A DNA stretch of 64,000 nt from contig NZ_JAKKFD010000037.1 in NCBI RefSeq assembly GCF_022229005.1, positions 62,001 through 126,000 of the forward strand. The letters run 5' to 3'. The DNA comes from Micromonospora trifolii. GTDB taxonomy: Bacteria; Actinomycetota; Actinomycetes; Mycobacteriales; Micromonosporaceae. The position numbers and the translations under genes are program-made. The notes beneath the pieces are model-generated. The model did not search any database. It was not told where the DNA came from and saw only the letters and a list, made by a program, of their open reading frames with translations. Each line of letters begins with the position of its first letter. Position 1 is the first letter of the stretch. Of this stretch, positions 1 to 7,616 are shown piece after piece.

Positions 1-2
1 GC

Positions 3-1010
3 GGTGCCACGGCCACCCTCGGCGGACCCTCGGGGCCGGTCGACGAGGCGGGCGCGGCTGCCGCGCTCGGCGTTCTGGCCCTCTACGACCGGCTGGGCGC
101 CGACGAGTTCGACGACGACGACCTGGCCACCCTGCGCACCTTCGCCGGCCACGCGGCCGTGGCGGTCGACAACGTCCGGGTGCACGAGGAGGCGCAGCGG
201 CTCTCCCTCACCGACCCGCTCACCGGGCTGTGGAACTACAGGTACCTGCGCGAGTCGATCCGGCGGGAGGTGGAACGGGCCAGCCGCTTCGGGCGGATGC
301 TCAGCGTCCTCGCGCTGGACCTGGACCGGTTCAAGGACGTCAACGACACCTACGGGCACGCGGCGGGGGACACCGTGCTGGCCGAGTTCGCCCGCCGGGT
401 GCGCGGGGAGATCCGTGAGGTCGACCTGGCCTTCCGCCAGGGTGGTGAGGAGTTCGTGCTGCTGCTGCCGGAGACCGACGCGCGGGGCGCGGCGATCGTG
501 GCCGAGCGACTCGGCGCGGCGGTGCGCGACACGCCCATCGCCGTCGAGGCGTACGCCGGGCCGGTCCTGGTGACCGTGTCGGTGGGCATCGCCGTCTTCC
601 CGGACCACGGCAGCACCGGGCGGGAGGTGCTGGAGGCGGCCGACGACGCGCTCTACGCGGCCAAGGCGGCGGGCCGCGACACGTACCGGGTCGCCGAGGT
701 GCGCTCGGATCTGCCGACCCGGGAGATTCCGGTGCTCGCGTGTGCGGTGAGCCCACCCGACGGGCTGCCGCGCGCCGGCCAGCCGGTGCAGGTCAGCCGG
801 GAGCCGGGCGGGCCCGCCCGGTCCGACCCGGCGGTGGGCGTACCGGAATCATCGCTGGCGGGCCCGGCGCACGCCCGACCGGATTCGGCCGACGACACGC
901 CGGACAGCGCGACGGGCGCGGCGCGGGCCGGCCCGGACGCGGCCCGGCCGGGGCCGGGTGGCGGCGCGTCTTCTGGGCCACACCCGCCGCGGCAGAGCCG
1001 TGGCCGATAG
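3..1010 (+). CDS. GAF-GGDEF diguanylate cyclase (5' end outside window)
   Basis: C-terminal 335 residues of a larger protein; the frame is open to the window edge. The first ~55 residues resemble the end of a GAF domain (LATLRTFAGHAAVAVDN). A complete GGDEF domain follows: the active-site loop reads GGEEF (nt 441-455) and an RxxD inhibitory site (REVD, nt 414-425) lies exactly five residues upstream. It should therefore make cyclic di-GMP from GTP and be product-inhibited (family knowledge). The last ~100 residues are Pro/Ala/Gly-rich and probably disordered. The signal sensed by the GAF domain cannot be told. The TAG stop lies inside the probable -10 box of galU. Confidence 0.9.
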   Translation, partial: GATATLGGPSGPVDEAGAAAALGVLALYDRLGADEFDDDDLATLRTFAGHAAVAVDNVRVHEEAQRLSLTDPLTGLWNYRYLRESIRREVERASRFGRMLSVLALDLDRFKDVNDTYGHAAGDTVLAEFARRVRGEIREVDLAFRQGGEEFVLLLPETDARGAAIVAERLGAAVRDTPIAVEAYAGPVLVTVSVGIAVFPDHGSTGREVLEAADDALYAAKAAGRDTYRVAEVRSDLPTREIPVLACAVSPPDGLPRAGQPVQVSREPGGPARSDPAVGVPESSLAGPAHARPDSADDTPDSATGAARAGPDAARPGPGGGASSGPHPPRQSRGR

Positions 1011-1013
1011 TCT
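1008..1013 (+). promoter_or_regulatory. -10 box of a leaderless galU promoter
   Basis: TAGTCT lies six bases before the galU ATG at 1020, so the transcript would start at or next to the A of ATG. No Shine-Dalgarno sequence is present. The hexamer overlaps the stop codon of the preceding gene. Confidence 0.45.
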
Positions 1014-1019
1014 CGCGGC

Positions 1020-1982
1020 ATGTCGGAGCACTCAGCGAACCCCTCATCGACGGTCGCCGCAAACGGCCGTCCCCTGGCGGTCAAGGCCGTCATCCCGGCC
1101 GCCGGACTGGCCACCCGGTTCCTGCCGGCCACCAAGGCGGTGCCCAAGGAACTGCTGCCAGTGGTGGATCGGCCGGTGTTGCAGTACATCGTCGAGGAGG
1201 CCACGCAGGCTGGCATCGGTGACGTGTTGCTGATCACCGGTCGGGGTAAGACGTCGATGGTGGACCACTTCGACCGTCGCCCGGACCTGGAGACCAGGTT
1301 GGAGGAGAAGGGCGACTCCGAGCGGTTGGCCGCCGTGCGCCGGCCCAGCGAGCTTGCCGAGATCTACACGGTGCGCCAGCCCGAGCAGCTCGGGCTCGGC
1401 CACGCCATCGGGTACGCCGAGTCGCACGTCGGCGACCAGCCCTTCGCGGTGCTGCTCGGCGACGAGTTCGTCAAGCCGTCGGAGCCGCTGCTGCCGGCGA
1501 TGCTGGAGCTGCAGGCCCGCACCGGCGGCGTGGTGCTCGCCTTCTTCGAGGTCGACCCGTCCGAGACCAAGCGGTACGGAATCGCCTCGGTCGAGCCGGC
1601 CGAGTCGGAGCTGACCGACATCGGCGAGGTCGTCAAGGTGACCGGGATGGTGGAGAAGCCGCAGCCCGAGGACGCCCCGAGCAACCTCGCGGTGCTCGGC
1701 CGCTACGTGTTGCCCGGCAAGATCTTCGACGCGATCCGGCGGACCAAGCCGGGTAGCGGCGGCGAGATCCAGCTGACCGACGCGATGGAGTTGCTGCGTA
1801 CCGAGGGCATCCCGGTGCACGCGATCGTCTACCGGGGCACCCGCTACGACACCGGCATGCCGCTGGGCTACCTCCAGACCGTCGTGCAGATCGCCGCCGA
1901 GCGCGACGACCTGGGCGCCGAGTTCCGGTCCTGGCTGGCCGACTTCGTCAAGGCCGACGCGGCAGGCGGATCTGGTACATGA
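1020..1982 (+). CDS. galU: UTP--glucose-1-phosphate uridylyltransferase
   Basis: 320 residues, normal for GalU. It makes UDP-glucose from UTP and glucose-1-phosphate in the cytoplasm, feeding cell-wall polysaccharide, trehalose and galactose metabolism. The nucleotide-binding start AVIPAAGLATRFLPATK (about residues 24-41) and the following KELLPVVDRP are typical, as is the late GGEIQLTDAM motif. The ATG at 1020 has no Shine-Dalgarno but a good -10 box. The stop overlaps the next start (ATGA), so galU and the moeA/glp gene are translationally coupled. This galU-glp-rimJ-glpR order is conserved in actinobacteria. Confidence 0.95.
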   Translation: MSEHSANPSSTVAANGRPLAVKAVIPAAGLATRFLPATKAVPKELLPVVDRPVLQYIVEEATQAGIGDVLLITGRGKTSMVDHFDRRPDLETRLEEKGDSERLAAVRRPSELAEIYTVRQPEQLGLGHAIGYAESHVGDQPFAVLLGDEFVKPSEPLLPAMLELQARTGGVVLAFFEVDPSETKRYGIASVEPAESELTDIGEVVKVTGMVEKPQPEDAPSNLAVLGRYVLPGKIFDAIRRTKPGSGGEIQLTDAMELLRTEGIPVHAIVYRGTRYDTGMPLGYLQTVVQIAAERDDLGAEFRSWLADFVKADAAGGSGT

Positions 1983-3292
1983 CCGCGACGGCCGACGCCG
2001 AGGCGGCCGCGAACGAGTTGACGCCGCTCGCCGACTACCTGGGCAGCGTGCTGCGCAGGTTGCGCGCGCTGCCGCCACTCGACCTCGACCTCACCCAGGC
2101 GCACGGCAACGTCCTCGCCGAGGACGTCGTCGCGCCGCACGCCTTCCCGGCCTTCGACCAGGCGGCCGTGGACGGCTACGCCGCGCGCTGGGAGGACATT
2201 TCCGGAGGGGGCCGGGGGCCGAGCTACGTCCCGGCCCCCTCCGGCACGCCCGGTGGCCGCACCATCCGGCTCAACGTGGTCGGCGATCTCGGCGCCGCGA
2301 GCTGGCGGCCGGTCCGGCTCACCCCCGGCTCGTGTTTCTCGGTGGCCGCCGGGGCGCCGCTGCCGGTCGCCGCGGACGTCGTGGTCCCGGTGGAGTGGAC
2401 CGACCAGGGCATGGCCGCGGTGGAGATCTTCCGCACCCCCAAACGGGGGTACGGGGTACGCCGAGCGGGTGAGGAGCTGCCCGCCGGCACCCTGCTCGCT
2501 CGGGCCGGCACCTACGTGTCCCCGGCCCTGGTCGCCGTCTTCGCGGCGACCGGCATCGGGCACGTGGTGGTCCGGCCCAGTCCCCGGGTGGTCATCGTGG
2601 CCACCGGTGACGAACTCGTCGACGTGGGCCGGGGCAGTCAGCCCGGTCAGGTGGTGGACGCGAACTCGCACGCGCTGACCGCCGCCGCGGCCGAGGTGGG
2701 CGCACTGGCGTACCGGGTGGGTATCTGCGACGACGACCCGGAGGGGTTGCGCGGGCTGCTGGAGGACCAGACGCTGCGCGCCGACCTGATCATCACCACC
2801 GGGGGCACCGGCACCGGCCCCGGGGACATGGTGCGCCGGATCCTCTCCCGCCGCGAGGGCGGTCGCGTCGGGCCGGTCACCTTCACCGACGTGGCGCTCT
2901 ATCCCGGCACTGCGCTCGGGTTCGGCACTGTCGGCGCCGAGGAGGTGCCGGTGGTGTGCCTGCCCGGCGACCCGGGCGCTGCGTTGATCGGCTTCGAGGT
3001 GCTGGCCCGCCCCGCCATCCAACTGCTCGCCGGCGCCGAGCCGGTGTTCCGACCCAGTGTGCGGGCACACCTGCTGGAGACCGTGTCGTCGCCGACGGGC
3101 CTGCGCGAGTTCCGGCCGGCGCACGTCGCCGAGCGGCGCGGCGGCGGGTACACGGTCCAGCCGCTCAGCGGCGGGCCGTTCACCCTCTCCGGGTTGGCCG
3201 AGGCCAACGGGCTGCTGGTGCTCGGCGAGCGGGTCACCACGGCCGCGGCCGGCTCCACAGTGGATGTCCTGCTGTTGGACCGCCGCCGGTGA
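1979..3292 (+). CDS. glp: Gephyrin-like molybdopterin molybdotransferase (Glp/MoeA)
   Basis: 437 residues with MoeA architecture: N-terminal domains I/II (FPAFDQAAVDGYAARW near residue 60), a MogA-like domain with ITTGGTGTGPGDMV, and domain IV. Bona fide MoeA inserts Mo into molybdopterin. In corynebacteria the copy next to galU is a gephyrin-like protein (Glp) that binds FtsZ and a membrane receptor, GlpR. Here it also lies between galU and rimJ/glpR, and no other Mo-cofactor gene is in the window. The cell-division role is thus a reasonable inference from synteny; enzymatic activity cannot be excluded. ATGA overlap with galU. Confidence 0.85.
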   Translation: MTATADAEAAANELTPLADYLGSVLRRLRALPPLDLDLTQAHGNVLAEDVVAPHAFPAFDQAAVDGYAARWEDISGGGRGPSYVPAPSGTPGGRTIRLNVVGDLGAASWRPVRLTPGSCFSVAAGAPLPVAADVVVPVEWTDQGMAAVEIFRTPKRGYGVRRAGEELPAGTLLARAGTYVSPALVAVFAATGIGHVVVRPSPRVVIVATGDELVDVGRGSQPGQVVDANSHALTAAAAEVGALAYRVGICDDDPEGLRGLLEDQTLRADLIITTGGTGTGPGDMVRRILSRREGGRVGPVTFTDVALYPGTALGFGTVGAEEVPVVCLPGDPGAALIGFEVLARPAIQLLAGAEPVFRPSVRAHLLETVSSPTGLREFRPAHVAERRGGGYTVQPLSGGPFTLSGLAEANGLLVLGERVTTAAAGSTVDVLLLDRRR

Positions 3293-3397
3293 CGCGTCCC
3301 GGCCGGTCCGCTCGCGGCCCGCGTCGGGCGCTCGTCGGATCTGTGCGGTGAACGCGGTGGGGCCACTTGCGCGCGACACGGTCCCGCGCGGGAGACT

Positions 3398-4054
3398 GTG
3401 CCGGTGAGTCTCTTCGGACCCGCGCGGGCACCGGGCTGGCCGGTGGAGCTGACCGACGGCCCGGTGCTGTTGCGGCCCTACCGGCGCTCCGACGCGGCGG
3501 CGTGGTCGGAGGTGCGGCGGGCCAACCGGGCCTGGTTGGCGCCCTGGGAGTCGTCGCTGCCCGGCGGTTGGGACGAGATGAACTCCCCGGCCGCGTTCCG
3601 TTGGGTCCACCGTGACCAGAGACGTTCGGCCCGCGAGGGTGAGGGCATGCCGTTCGCGGTCTGCCTGCGTGAGGCCGACCGGGACCGGCTGGTCGGGCAC
3701 ATCAACGTGGGCAGCATCGTGCGGCGGGCACTCTGCTCCGGCTACGTCGGCTACTGGGTGGACGCGCGGGTCGCCGGCCGGGGTGTGATCCCGACGGCGC
3801 TCGCGCTCGCCGTGGACCACGCGTTCGGCTCGGGCGGGCTGCACCGGGTGGAGGTGAACATCCGTCCGGAGAACCGGCCGTCCCGGCGGGTGGTGGAGAA
3901 GTTGGGCTTCCGCGAGGAGTCGTACCACGTGCGCTACATGCACATCGACGGCGCGTGGCGGGACCACATCGGGTACGCGATGACGAGTGAGGAGATCGCC
4001 GCCGAGGGTGGCCTGCTGGCCCGCTGGCACCGGGTACGTGCCAACGCGCGGTAG
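3398..4054 (+). CDS. rimJ: RimJ-type GNAT N-acetyltransferase
   Basis: About 218 residues with the GNAT fold: TDGPVLLRPYRRSDAAAW near the N-terminus and acetyl-CoA-binding motif A at YWVDARVAGRGVIPTALALA, then VEVNIRPENRPSRRVVEKLGF. Members acetylate N-termini of ribosomal or other proteins. Two GTG starts are possible (3398 and 3404); GGGAGA at 3390-3395 is better spaced for 3404. It lies inside the galU-glp-glpR block, as in many actinobacteria, but its substrate is unknown. Confidence 0.88.
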   Translation: MPVSLFGPARAPGWPVELTDGPVLLRPYRRSDAAAWSEVRRANRAWLAPWESSLPGGWDEMNSPAAFRWVHRDQRRSAREGEGMPFAVCLREADRDRLVGHINVGSIVRRALCSGYVGYWVDARVAGRGVIPTALALAVDHAFGSGGLHRVEVNIRPENRPSRRVVEKLGFREESYHVRYMHIDGAWRDHIGYAMTSEEIAAEGGLLARWHRVRANAR

Positions 4055-4260
4055 GAGGATTTCCCGACATCGGCCCACTCGTCCCACGGACGGGATCGGC
4101 GCGGCGCGGCGGCATCCCGGTCGGCGCGCCGTAACCTCAAGTAACTGCAAGCTGCGGCAAGCGCTCCCCGGCCGGACGATCCACGCGCCCAGGCGCGATC
4201 GGTGGAAGATCCTGCGGTCGGATGGCGGTTGCTTCGAATTCGGTGACGGGAGGGGTGAGG

Positions 4261-5037
4261 GTGCCGACCTCGGTGCTCCTCGCCGTCCTCGCCGCCGCCG
4301 GCCTGCTCGCCCTGGCTCCGGCGTTGGTTCGCCGGTACGACGCCACCGAGCGGCTGGTGGCGGAGCGGGCGCAGTCGACGGCGCGGGTGCTCCAGCGCCG
4401 CCGGCGGCGCCGCACTGTGCCGGGACGGCGACCCGTCCATCCCCCGCGCTCACTGATCGTCACCCTCAGTGAAGATGCGACTACTGGCGCGTTGAGCGCG
4501 CCGGTCTCCGCGCCCCCGGCCGGCCGTCGCTCCGGTCGGCTGCGCGCCGTGCCCGCGGCGTCCAAGCGGTCCCGTCGCCGCCCGCCGCCGCGCCGACAGC
4601 ACACCCCCGCCGTGTACCGGCGTCGCCGGGTACTCGCCGCCCTGCTGCTCCTCAACGTCGTCGAGTTGATCGGCGTGCTGTTCGTCAGCCCCGGCTTCTG
4701 GGTCGGCTTCGGGGTCACCTTCCTGCTCCTGGCCCTGTATGTCGTCCACCTGCGGGGCCAGGCCCTCGCCGGGCGTCGCCGCCGCCGCGTCCGAGCCCGC
4801 GAGGCCGCCTGGTTGGCCGACCGGCAGGCCGAGGTGCGCCGGGAGCAGGCCCGCCGGGCTGCGGCTCGCCGGGAGGCGCAGCGCCGCCTGGCCGCCCAGC
4901 GCGAGGGGGTACGCCGAGCCGCCATGGGTCTGGACCGACCGGGCGACCTGCCGGCGGCGGTCAACGGCGGATCGGTGTCGTACCGGCGGTCGGGCGGCCT
5001 GCGTGGCCGCCCCTACGAGGCCGGCCGGGGCGCCTGA
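4261..5037 (+). CDS. glpR: Three-pass membrane protein of GlpR/SepX type
   Basis: About 258 residues from GTG 4261, chosen because GGGAGGGG ends 6 nt upstream; an ATG at 4222 would add 13 residues. One N-terminal membrane segment (PTSVLLAVLAAAGLLALAPAL) is followed by a ~100-residue Arg/Pro-rich linker, two closely spaced membrane segments (VLAALLLLNVVELIGVLFV and FWVGFGVTFLLLALYVV), and a very basic helical tail rich in R, A and Q. This layout and its place after galU-glp-rimJ match GlpR of Corynebacterium and SepX of Streptomyces, membrane proteins of the division machinery. The identification rests on architecture and synteny, not on a computed alignment. Confidence 0.7.
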   Translation: MPTSVLLAVLAAAGLLALAPALVRRYDATERLVAERAQSTARVLQRRRRRRTVPGRRPVHPPRSLIVTLSEDATTGALSAPVSAPPAGRRSGRLRAVPAASKRSRRRPPPRRQHTPAVYRRRRVLAALLLLNVVELIGVLFVSPGFWVGFGVTFLLLALYVVHLRGQALAGRRRRRVRAREAAWLADRQAEVRREQARRAAARREAQRRLAAQREGVRRAAMGLDRPGDLPAAVNGGSVSYRRSGGLRGRPYEAGRGA

Positions 5038-5088
5038 CGCGGCGGCGCCTGACCCGGCCGTGCTTCGGCGCCGGTCGCGGCGGCTGGC

Positions 5089-5167
5089 TTGATCGACTCG
5101 GATTCCTGATAGTCGGGTGGTCGCGACGTCCGGGATGCCCCGATTTCAAGAAAACCGAGTCGATCTT
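5089..5167. repeat. Intergenic hairpin repeat, GATCGACTCGG arms
   Basis: Perfect inverted arms GATCGACTCGG (5091-5101) and CCGAGTCGATC (5155-5165) enclose a partly complementary interior that holds AT-rich words unusual for this genome (TTTCAAGAAAA). It sits between glpR and tRNA-Ala. Only one copy is in the window. It has the form of a small palindromic intergenic element. Confidence 0.6.
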
Positions 5168-5273
5168 CGTGTAGGCCGGGGGGCGGATTCGCGGTGGAGG
5201 CCGGCGACCTGTTAGCCTTGCTGCCGGCCCGCCCGGTGTAAGCCGGGTGGGACCGAAGCCGGTTCGCCGGCGG

Positions 5274-5347
5274 GGGGCTGTGGCGCAGACTGGTAGCGCA
5301 CCTCGTTCGCATCGAGGGGGTCAGGGGTTCAAATCCCCTCAGCTCCA
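5274..5347 (+). tRNA. tRNA-Ala(CGC)
   Basis: Complete cloverleaf: acceptor GGGGCTG (5274-5280) pairs with CAGCTCC (5340-5346) with one G-T pair; D stem GCGC/GCGC; anticodon stem CCTCG/CGAGG with loop TTCGCAT giving anticodon CGC (reads GCG); T arm AGGGG-TTCAAAT-CCCCT. Discriminator A at 5347. CCA is not encoded. Confidence 0.95.
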
Positions 5348-5356
5348 CCCCAGGTA

Positions 5357-5390
5357 AAAAGGCCGTCTCCCGTGTGGGAGGCGGCCTTTT
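5357..5390 (+). terminator. Intrinsic terminator of tRNA-Ala
   Basis: AAAAGGCCGTCTCCC pairs with GGGAGGCGGCCTTTT around a GTGT loop (one G-T pair), ten bases after the tRNA. The T run closes the stem. Confidence 0.85.
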
Positions 5391-5513
5391 CGATCTTGTG
5401 TAGCGGCAGGCGAGGCGCGTCCCGAACGGGCCCGAACTGGCCCGAACGGCAGCAGGACAGCCCGAGCTTCCTCGCGGACCCGGCCATCGGTAACCGATAC
5501 GCGTACGCCGCCG

Positions 5514-5577
5514 GTTGTGGTGGGTGACAAAGCGGCCGTCATGGCATCAAGCCGGCACCACAACTCCATGATCGACG
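5514..5577. repeat. Palindromic intergenic repeat, GTTGTGGTG family, copy 1
   Basis: Arms GTTGTGGTG (5514-5522) and CACCACAAC (5556-5564), the right arm extended by TCCATGATCGACG. A second copy lies inverted at 59369-59443. Arms are conserved between copies, while the central 25 nt (5529-5553) is different in sequence but identical in length. The stretch 5391-5649 holds no gene I can support; apart from this element it contains only GAACGGGCCC/GAACTGGCCC-type short repeats near 5420-5450. Confidence 0.6.
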
Positions 5578-5649
5578 CGGTGGGCGGGTCGCGCGAGGGT
5601 CGTGTTTTTCGACGTGGAACGCCAGACAGTGCTCCTCCGAAACAGCCAG

Positions 5650-6405
5650 CTAGGCGAAGCGTTCGGTCGTCACCGGTATCAGGCCGTGCTGTCGCAGGAC
5701 GTTCGTCAGGTCGGACAGGATCGGACCCACCGCCCCGGCGGCGGCGGTCCTCAGCAGGACGGTCACGTCCAGACACCAGGCGAGGGTGTGGCCGACCCGT
5801 CGCAGCTCCCAGGTGAACCGGTCACCGCCCCGGTCGAGACGACCGCTCGCGACCGATGCGCCGGCACCGTCCACGGGCGTCTGCCAGGCCGCCCGCAGGT
5901 CCGCCACCTGCTCGGCCAGCAGATCCCTGGCGAACAGGACGCGGTACACGCGCCGTTCGTGAAAGCCGTCCGGTGGCTGCATGGGGCCGAGCCGCAGCGG
6001 CTGGGCGGTCGCGATCGGTTGGTGGTCGAGGAAGTACGTCCGAAGCGTCGTCTCGTCGGGGAGGCGCCCGCCACCGAGCGTGCGGTAGACGCTCTCGGCC
6101 TCGCGACGCCAGGTGGGCACCACCCGTGCGAGCGCGTCGGGGTCGGTGCGCAGGCCGCGGCTCAGCGACGCCGAACTCCACCAGCCGGAAGCCGGCGTCC
6201 AGCTCGCGCTGTCCAGGCCCGTCGTGGAGTGGTCGTGGTGGTGGGTGAACTCCTCGACGACGATCCCTTCCGGATGATCGCCGGTCGGGTCACGGTCCCC
6301 GTGCTGGGCGAGGACCAGGTAGTAGTCCAGGGACGGTCGCGGCCCGGTCACCTCCACGATGGCCGACACGGACGCCGCGCGGAATGGGTCGGTGGTCATC
6401 GACAC
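5650..6405 (-). CDS. Hypothetical protein, 251 aa
   Basis: I do not recognise a family. Codon use is normal for the genome, and the product is soluble with no signal peptide or membrane segment. It begins MSMTTDPFRAASVSAIVEVTG, where ATG 6405 or 6399 may be the start, and has a His-rich patch (EEFTHHHDH near residue 53) and a leucine-rich C-terminus. It is divergent from the oxidoreductase at 6459 with only 53 bp between, so the two may share a control region. Expression and function are unknown. Confidence 0.7.
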   Translation of the reverse strand: MSMTTDPFRAASVSAIVEVTGPRPSLDYYLVLAQHGDRDPTGDHPEGIVVEEFTHHHDHSTTGLDSASWTPASGWWSSASLSRGLRTDPDALARVVPTWRREAESVYRTLGGGRLPDETTLRTYFLDHQPIATAQPLRLGPMQPPDGFHERRVYRVLFARDLLAEQVADLRAAWQTPVDGAGASVASGRLDRGGDRFTWELRRVGHTLAWCLDVTVLLRTAAAGAVGPILSDLTNVLRQHGLIPVTTERFA

Positions 6406-6458
6406 AACCGTAGCGAAGGAGAACGGTTAGCATCCGGACCTCTACGTGAGGAGCCCAG

Positions 6459-7544
6459 ATGACTTCGGTGGCCCAGACCCGGTTCGGCATCGTCGGCAGC
6501 GGTTGGCGAGGTCAGTTCTTCCTTCGCCTGGCCCGGCTGCTCCCCGAGCGGTTCCGGGTGACCGGGGTGGTGACCCGTACCGAATCGCGGGGAACTGCCG
6601 TGGCGGCCGACTGGGGCGTGCCGACCTTCCGCACGACGGCGGAGTTGCTCGCCCACGAGCGGCCGGACTTCGTCATCGTGTCGGTGCCGTGGCCGGTGAC
6701 GCCCGAGGTGACCCGGGAGTTGGTGGCGGCCGGCGTACCGGTGCTCGCCGAGACGCCGCCCGCCCCCGACCTGACGGGTCTGCGCTCGCTCTGGACCGAC
6801 GTCGGAGGCAGCGGCCTGGTGCAGGTCGCCGAGCAGTACCTGCTGATGCCCGGGCATGCCGCGCGCCTGGCGTTGGTCCGCGCCGGGGTGCTCGGTGAGC
6901 CGACCTCGGTGCAGATCTCCTCGACCCACCTGTACCACGCGGTCTCACTGATCCGGGGTCTGCTCGGCGTCGGTCACGAGAGCGCCGAGGTGAGCGCGCA
7001 AGCCTTCGTCGCACCGCTGGCCAACCCGCTCTCGCCGGCCGGCTGGAGCGGCGACGACACCCCGCAGCAGCTCTCCACCACCCTCGCGACCATCGACTTC
7101 GGCGGGCGGATGGGGTTGTACGACTTCACCGACAACCAGTGGTGGAACCCGCTGCGTACCCGTCGGTTGATGGTCAGGGGCTCGCGCGGTGAGCTGGTGG
7201 ACGACCGGGTGGTCCGCCTGGTCGACCCGACCACGCCGGTGGAGTCATCGCTCATGCGACGCCAGACGGGTCTCGACCTCAACCTGGAGGGGCTCGACCT
7301 GAAGCACATCAGCTTCGACGGCGACGTGGTCTACCGCAACCCGTTCGTCGGCAGTGGGATGTCCGACGACGACATCGCGGTGGCCGACATCGTCGCCCGC
7401 GCCGGGGCGTGGGCGCGGGAGGAGGGCCCGGCGCCGTATTCCCTCGCCGAGGCCTGCCAGGACCACCTGATCAGCCTCGCCATCGAAGAATCGGTACGCA
7501 CCGGCCGGCCGGTCGTCACCGCCACCGAGGCGTGGGGGCGGTAA
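6459..7544 (+). CDS. Gfo/Idh/MocA family oxidoreductase with altered EKP motif
   Basis: 361 residues. The Rossmann fingerprint GIVGSGWRGQ (residues 10-19) shows NAD(P) binding, followed by the two-domain Gfo/Idh/MocA layout. The motif normally reading EKP, whose lysine is catalytic in many members, reads ETP here (E98-T99-P100), so activity may differ or be lost. A later THLYHAVSLIRG segment corresponds to the substrate-site helix. Substrates of the family are sugars or cyclitols; nothing nearby identifies this one. GTGAGGAG lies 6 nt before the ATG. Confidence 0.85.
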   Translation: MTSVAQTRFGIVGSGWRGQFFLRLARLLPERFRVTGVVTRTESRGTAVAADWGVPTFRTTAELLAHERPDFVIVSVPWPVTPEVTRELVAAGVPVLAETPPAPDLTGLRSLWTDVGGSGLVQVAEQYLLMPGHAARLALVRAGVLGEPTSVQISSTHLYHAVSLIRGLLGVGHESAEVSAQAFVAPLANPLSPAGWSGDDTPQQLSTTLATIDFGGRMGLYDFTDNQWWNPLRTRRLMVRGSRGELVDDRVVRLVDPTTPVESSLMRRQTGLDLNLEGLDLKHISFDGDVVYRNPFVGSGMSDDDIAVADIVARAGAWAREEGPAPYSLAEACQDHLISLAIEESVRTGRPVVTATEAWGR

Positions 7545-7589
7545 CCCACCCGCTACGCCTACTGACGACGCCGGAGGCGGGGCTGGCCC

Positions 7590-7607
7590 AACCGGGCCGG
7601 CCCGGTT
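7590..7607. repeat. 18-bp perfect palindrome between convergent genes
   Basis: AACCGGGCCGGCCCGGTT is self-complementary and lies between the stops of the convergent genes ending at 7544 and 7617. It may act as a bidirectional stop, though no T run is seen. Confidence 0.4.
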
Positions 7608-7616
7608 CCCGGACGT

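Noticed and set aside
1979..3292. Molybdenum-cofactor biosynthesis locus
   Set aside because: No moa, mob or molybdate transporter gene accompanies it; the context fits Glp of the division block better.
1868..4453. An 861-codon minus-strand frame
   Set aside because: Antisense to the moeA/glp and rimJ genes; same artefact.
5274..5390. Integration site of a mobile element at tRNA-Ala
   Set aside because: No integrase and no repeat of the tRNA 3' end were found in the window; the tRNA is followed by a normal terminator.
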